Source: Scatomorpha sp036653715
GTDB taxonomy: Bacteria; Bacillota; Clostridia; Oscillospirales; Oscillospiraceae
NCBI GenBank assembly: GCA_036653715.1
Contig: JAVVTL010000063.1
Coordinates: 1 to 8,678 of the forward strand
Direction: 5' to 3'
Length of the DNA stretch: 8,678 bases
Part shown: positions 6,159 to 8,678 of the stretch, one piece after another
How positions within the stretch are numbered: the stretch's first letter is position 1
Layout of the letters: every line of letters starts with the position of its first letter
Program-made: the position numbers and the translations under genes
The notes under the pieces: generated by a model
Databases searched by the model: none
Seen by the model: the letters and a program-made list of their open reading frames with translations, nothing else
Told to the model about the DNA's origin: nothing

Positions 6159-7778
6159 ATGAGCGCATCACAGGATAAAAGAAAACGTCAAGAGGAGCGC
6201 GAGACAGGAATCGACAGACGCTCTCTCGCAGAGAAAAAAGAAGCCGAGGAGAGACGCAAGAGTAAAATAAAATGGACCTTCGTGTCCGTTTTGGTCGCAA
6301 TCCTTGTGGCATTTGTTTTGATTGTCAACTCCGGCCTGTTCTACTCGGTGCTGCCCTCCGTCACCATCGGCGACACGGGCTACACCAACGGGCAGTACCA
6401 ATACTACTACTACAACAGCTACTATACCTTCTGCAAAAACTACGAGTCCGTGCTGAGCCTTTTCTTCGACACCCAAAAACCGCTCAACACCCAGACCTTC
6501 GACCCCACCTACCTCGCCATGATCGGCGAGCCGATACCCGAGTCTATTGCAAACCTCAAGGAGGGCGAGACAGCCACTTGGGCGGACTACTTCCGCGAAA
6601 CGGCGCTCAGGGGCATGGTCAGCACCACCGCGCTCTACGAGAAGGCCGTCGCCGAGGGCTATGTTCTCTCCGACGAGGACAAGGCCGCCATCGACAAGGA
6701 AATCTCCGCAATGCCCGAGTACGCCAAGTCCTATAACTACAACAGCGTCAAGAAATATATCTCCGCCATCTACGGCAGGGGCTGCAACGAAAAAGCCATC
6801 CGCCGCGCCATGGAGATGCAATATATCGCCGCCGACTATTCCGGCGACAACTTCGACTCCTACACCTATACCCCCGAGGAGCTTGCCGCTTGGTACACCG
6901 AAAACAAAGACACCTACGATACCTTTGAGTATCTCACCTACTTCGTCGCCGCCGACACCGTGGAGGTCACCGAGGACGTGACCGACAGCGCCACCGGCGA
7001 GACAACTCAGGAGACAAAGGAAAAGACCACTCCCGAGACAATGGCAGCCGCCAAGACCGCTGCCGAAGCCCTCGCCGCCGCCGCGACGGACGCGGACAGC
7101 TTCAAAGCCGCCGTTGCCGAGCTCGAGACGGACGCAACAGTCAGCGAGAACCTCCGCACAATGGGCGGGAGCCTGCCCGAGACATACTCCAAGTGGATGC
7201 TCGACGCCGCCCGCGCAAGCGGTGACGTGACCGTCACAGAGAGCACCGACACGGGCTATACGGTCGTCATGTTCATAGGCCGCGGCGTGAACGACTATCA
7301 GACCGCCGCCTTCCGCCACGTCCTCATAAGGGCGACCGACTCCGACGAGGACGGCGAGATAAGCGACAAGGAAATCGACGCCGCCAAGAAAACCGCCGAG
7401 GAGCTCTACAGCCAGTGGAAGTCCGGCGACACCACCGAGGACAGCTTTGCGGCGCTTGCCAAGGAAAATTCCACCGACGGCGGCTCCAAGGAAAACGGCG
7501 GACTCTATGAGAACGTCGCCATGGGTCAAATGGTCGGCTCTGTAAACGACTTCATATACGCCGACGGACGTATGCCCGGCGACAGCGCCGTCGTCTTCAA
7601 TAAGGACAGCAACTACACCGGCTACCACATCATGTACTTCGTGGGCTACGGCGACCGCTACTGCGATTACCTCGCGGATTCAAATCTCCGCAACACCGCC
7701 GCCACCGAGTGGATGAAAACCCAGCTTGAGGGCTATGCGTCGGACACCAATCTCGTGTTCAAGTTCGCCGCGAAATAA
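6159..7778 (+). CDS. Membrane-anchored SurA/PrsA-like peptidyl-prolyl isomerase with tandem parvulin modules
   Basis: A 539-residue foldase predicted to act outside the cytoplasmic membrane. Residues 1-38 are very charged and cytosolic, and 39-58 form one membrane helix with no lipobox. An aromatic run (QYQYYYYNSYYTF, 79-91) and a helical SurA-N-like chaperone region follow to about 250. Two parvulin-like modules come next. Module 1 (about 255-376) has the same layout but lacks both fold-signature histidines (Tyr258 and Thr368 instead) and has an acidic Thr-rich insert at 265-292. Module 2 (about 384-498) keeps His387 (FRHVLI) and His490 (GYHIMYF), DSFAALAKENSTDGGS and a GG turn, and should be the active PpiC domain. 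Between its first strand and helix sits a perfect EF-hand loop (394-405). Both modules end in GYxxxxFxGxG, which supports duplication. Isomerase activity is inferred from family. Confidence 0.9.
   Translation: MSASQDKRKRQEERETGIDRRSLAEKKEAEERRKSKIKWTFVSVLVAILVAFVLIVNSGLFYSVLPSVTIGDTGYTNGQYQYYYYNSYYTFCKNYESVLSLFFDTQKPLNTQTFDPTYLAMIGEPIPESIANLKEGETATWADYFRETALRGMVSTTALYEKAVAEGYVLSDEDKAAIDKEISAMPEYAKSYNYNSVKKYISAIYGRGCNEKAIRRAMEMQYIAADYSGDNFDSYTYTPEELAAWYTENKDTYDTFEYLTYFVAADTVEVTEDVTDSATGETTQETKEKTTPETMAAAKTAAEALAAAATDADSFKAAVAELETDATVSENLRTMGGSLPETYSKWMLDAARASGDVTVTESTDTGYTVVMFIGRGVNDYQTAAFRHVLIRATDSDEDGEISDKEIDAAKKTAEELYSQWKSGDTTEDSFAALAKENSTDGGSKENGGLYENVAMGQMVGSVNDFIYADGRMPGDSAVVFNKDSNYTGYHIMYFVGYGDRYCDYLADSNLRNTAATEWMKTQLEGYASDTNLVFKFAAK
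7338..7373 (+). other. EF-hand calcium-binding loop within the parvulin domain
   Basis: Residues 394-405 of the foldase read DSDEDGEISDKE, which fits the 12-position EF-hand loop exactly: Asp at 1, 3 and 5, Gly at 6, Ile at 8 and Glu at 12. It lies in the loop after the first beta strand of the second parvulin module. Helices can be drawn only on the C-terminal side (IDAAKKTAEELYSQW), so it is an EF-loop of dockerin or single-hand type. Calcium binding is inference. Confidence 0.6.
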
Positions 7779-7792
7779 ACCGATATTAAATC

Positions 7793-7820
7793 CAATGACC
7801 GTCCGAAAGGGCGGTCATTG
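7793..7820 (+). terminator. GAAA-capped hairpin between the foldase gene and tcdA; possible weak terminator or attenuator
   Basis: A 12-bp stem (CAATGACCGTCC pairing with GGGCGGTCATTG, one T-G wobble) is closed by a GAAA tetraloop. It starts 14 bases after the foldase stop and ends 17 bases before the tcdA start. No U-run follows on the + strand (GTGGAAAG), so it does not look like an efficient intrinsic terminator. Partial read-through, an RNA 3'-end stabiliser or a processing site would fit equally well. Confidence 0.55.
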
Positions 7821-7837
7821 TGGAAAGTGAGCCATAA

Positions 7838-8545
7838 ATGGACGCAAGAACCATGAGAACCGAAATGCTCATAGGCGAAGAAGCCATGGAAAAGCTAAGA
7901 AGCAGCAGCGTCGCCGTGCTCGGGCTCGGCGGGGTCGGCTCGTGGTGCGCCGAGGCGCTGGCGCGCGCAGGCGTCGGCAAGCTTACGCTGATGGACCAGG
8001 ACAGCGTGAGCGAGACAAATATCAACCGCCAGCTCTGCGCGACCTATTCCACCATAGGAACTGAAAAAGCGGCGGCAGTCGCCTCACGCCTGCGCGACAT
8101 CGCGCCGGACGCCGAGATAATCCCGATGTGCGCGCGATATGAAGCGGAGACGCGCGAGAGCTTCTTCATGGGCGGCTACGACTATATCGCGGATTGCATC
8201 GACCTCGTCGCCTGCAAGCTCGACCTCATACAAACAGCCGGCGAGCGCGGCATCCCCATAATCTCCGCCCTCGGCACCGGCAACAAGCTGAACGCCGAGC
8301 GCCTCACCATCTGCGACATCTCAAAAACCATAGGCTGCCCCCTGGCCCGCGTCGTCCGCAAGGAGCTGCGCCACAGAGGCATAGCGCACCTTGACGTCGT
8401 CTACAGCCCCGAGGAGGGCATCAGCCCCTCACAGCCCGAAGCCCCGCCCCCCGGCCGCCGCAGCGTCCCCGGCTCCGTCGTCTGGGTCCCCGCCACCGCC
8501 GGCATGCTAATGGCCCAACATATCGTCACAACATTAATAAAGTAA
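7838..8545 (+). CDS. tcdA: tRNA threonylcarbamoyladenosine dehydratase (ThiF/E1-like)
   Basis: A 235-residue E1-like enzyme that activates the carboxylate of t6A37 in tRNA with ATP to form cyclic ct6A. The Rossmann ATP motif GLGGVGS is at 29-35, the adenosine-ribose acidic residue at Asp53/Asp55, NINRQ (61-65) holds the conserved E1 Arg64, and the second ATP-site segment ADCIDLVACK spans 118-127. TcdA-specific features are RTEMLIGEEAMEKL at the N-terminus, LGTGNKLNA (145-153), DISKTIGCPLARVVRKELRHRGI (from 160) and the C-terminal GSVVWVPATAGMLMAQ. There is no rhodanese or ubiquitin-like partner and no CxxC zinc pairs of MoeB/ThiF, which argues for TcdA. A short Pro-rich stretch (197-206) precedes the C-terminal helix. 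The ribosome binding site is weak (GGAAAGTGA), so it may depend on the foldase transcript crossing the hairpin at 7793-7820. No promoter of its own is seen in the 59-base gap. Confidence 0.92.
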   Translation: MDARTMRTEMLIGEEAMEKLRSSSVAVLGLGGVGSWCAEALARAGVGKLTLMDQDSVSETNINRQLCATYSTIGTEKAAAVASRLRDIAPDAEIIPMCARYEAETRESFFMGGYDYIADCIDLVACKLDLIQTAGERGIPIISALGTGNKLNAERLTICDISKTIGCPLARVVRKELRHRGIAHLDVVYSPEEGISPSQPEAPPPGRRSVPGSVVWVPATAGMLMAQHIVTTLIK

Positions 8546-8678
8546 CCCGCCCCCGTATCCCCGTCCGCGCATTTCCGCCTCCGGCGGAAACAGCCCGCAC
8601 CCCCCGTATCCCCCGTCCAATCCATCGTCCCCGCCCGTATCGGGCGAAAAAAGCCTCGCAGAGTTTCCAAGCCCGCAG
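8546..8678. other. Non-coding C-rich tail with short imperfect repeats and hairpins
   Basis: No supportable gene. Two imperfect direct repeats of about 16-17 bases, CCCCGTATCCCCGTCC (8551-8566) and a copy with one extra C (8602-8618), lie 51 bases apart. A partial third copy, CCCGTATC, is at 8634-8641. Two hairpins are visible: TTTCCGCC/GGCGGAAA with a TCC loop (8572-8590) and CGCCCG/CGGGCG with a TAT loop (8632-8646), the latter followed by six A. Neither has a U-tract on the + strand. The minus strand has several runs of 3-6 G. Confidence 0.5.
8572..8590. repeat. Short hairpin 27 bases after the tcdA stop
   Basis: A perfect 8-bp inverted repeat (TTTCCGCC with GGCGGAAA) around a 3-base loop. 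It is in the position of a terminator for tcdA but lacks a following U-run, so its role is uncertain. Confidence 0.45.

Noticed and set aside
6168..7628. Long antisense open frame (486 codons) opposite the foldase gene
   Set aside because: It mirrors almost the whole sense gene, is composed mostly of Gly/Val/Ala/Leu with no recognisable domain, and has no promoter of its own; the sense frame has a promoter, ribosome binding site and clear parvulin motifs. It is an artefact of GC-rich third positions.
8401..8670. Minus-strand open frame overlapping the end of tcdA and the C-rich tail
   Set aside because: TTG start only, Gly/Arg-rich low-complexity translation running through the repeat region and antisense to conserved tcdA sequence.

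Overview
The window looks like a stretch of core chromosome from a moderately GC-rich, low-motility-of-elements Gram-positive Firmicute, most likely a gut Clostridia/Oscillospiraceae-type bacterium. The grounds are GC-rich codons set against AT-rich intergenic DNA, sigma-A promoters with near-consensus boxes, GGAGG-type ribosome binding sites, a membrane-anchored (non-lipoprotein) parvulin foldase of clostridial style, and a TcdA of Firmicute type. This placement is inference. No tRNA, rRNA, IS element, CRISPR array, integrase or phage gene was seen.

Layout: (1) 94-2496 (+) is glycogen phosphorylase (glgP), complete, with the PLP-lysine motif. (2) A hairpin at 2522-2560 sits between the convergent glgP and the minus-strand genes and probably terminates both. 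(3) A minus-strand block runs from 5962 down to about 2575: a GT39-like polytopic membrane glycosyltransferase, then an NYN-LOTUS putative RNase/RNA-binding protein, then a membrane-anchored calcineurin-like metallophosphoesterase. The last two overlap by one base (TAATG), so they are probably translationally coupled. A candidate 18-codon ORF with a very good Shine-Dalgarno lies just before the terminator. The NYN gene also has its own extended -10 promoter, whose -35 box lies inside the end of the glycosyltransferase gene. (4) A divergent intergenic region (5963-6158) carries a textbook promoter (TTGAAA-17-TATAAT). (5) 6159-7778 (+) encodes a large membrane-anchored SurA/PrsA-like peptidyl-prolyl isomerase with two parvulin-like modules. 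The first module is degenerate; the second carries a perfect EF-hand calcium loop as an insertion. (6) A GAAA-capped hairpin without a U-tract separates it from 7838-8545 (+), a ThiF/E1-like tRNA threonylcarbamoyladenosine dehydratase (tcdA). (7) The last 133 bases are non-coding, C-rich on the + strand, with imperfect direct repeats and two short hairpins.

The genes do not form one obvious pathway: carbon storage, cell-surface glycosylation, RNA or nucleotide turnover, extracytoplasmic protein folding and tRNA modification are each represented. I see no clear multi-gene undescribed system. The observations most worth a second look are the EF-hand insertion in the parvulin domain, the coupled NYN-LOTUS/metallophosphoesterase pair, and the small ORF at the end of that operon.
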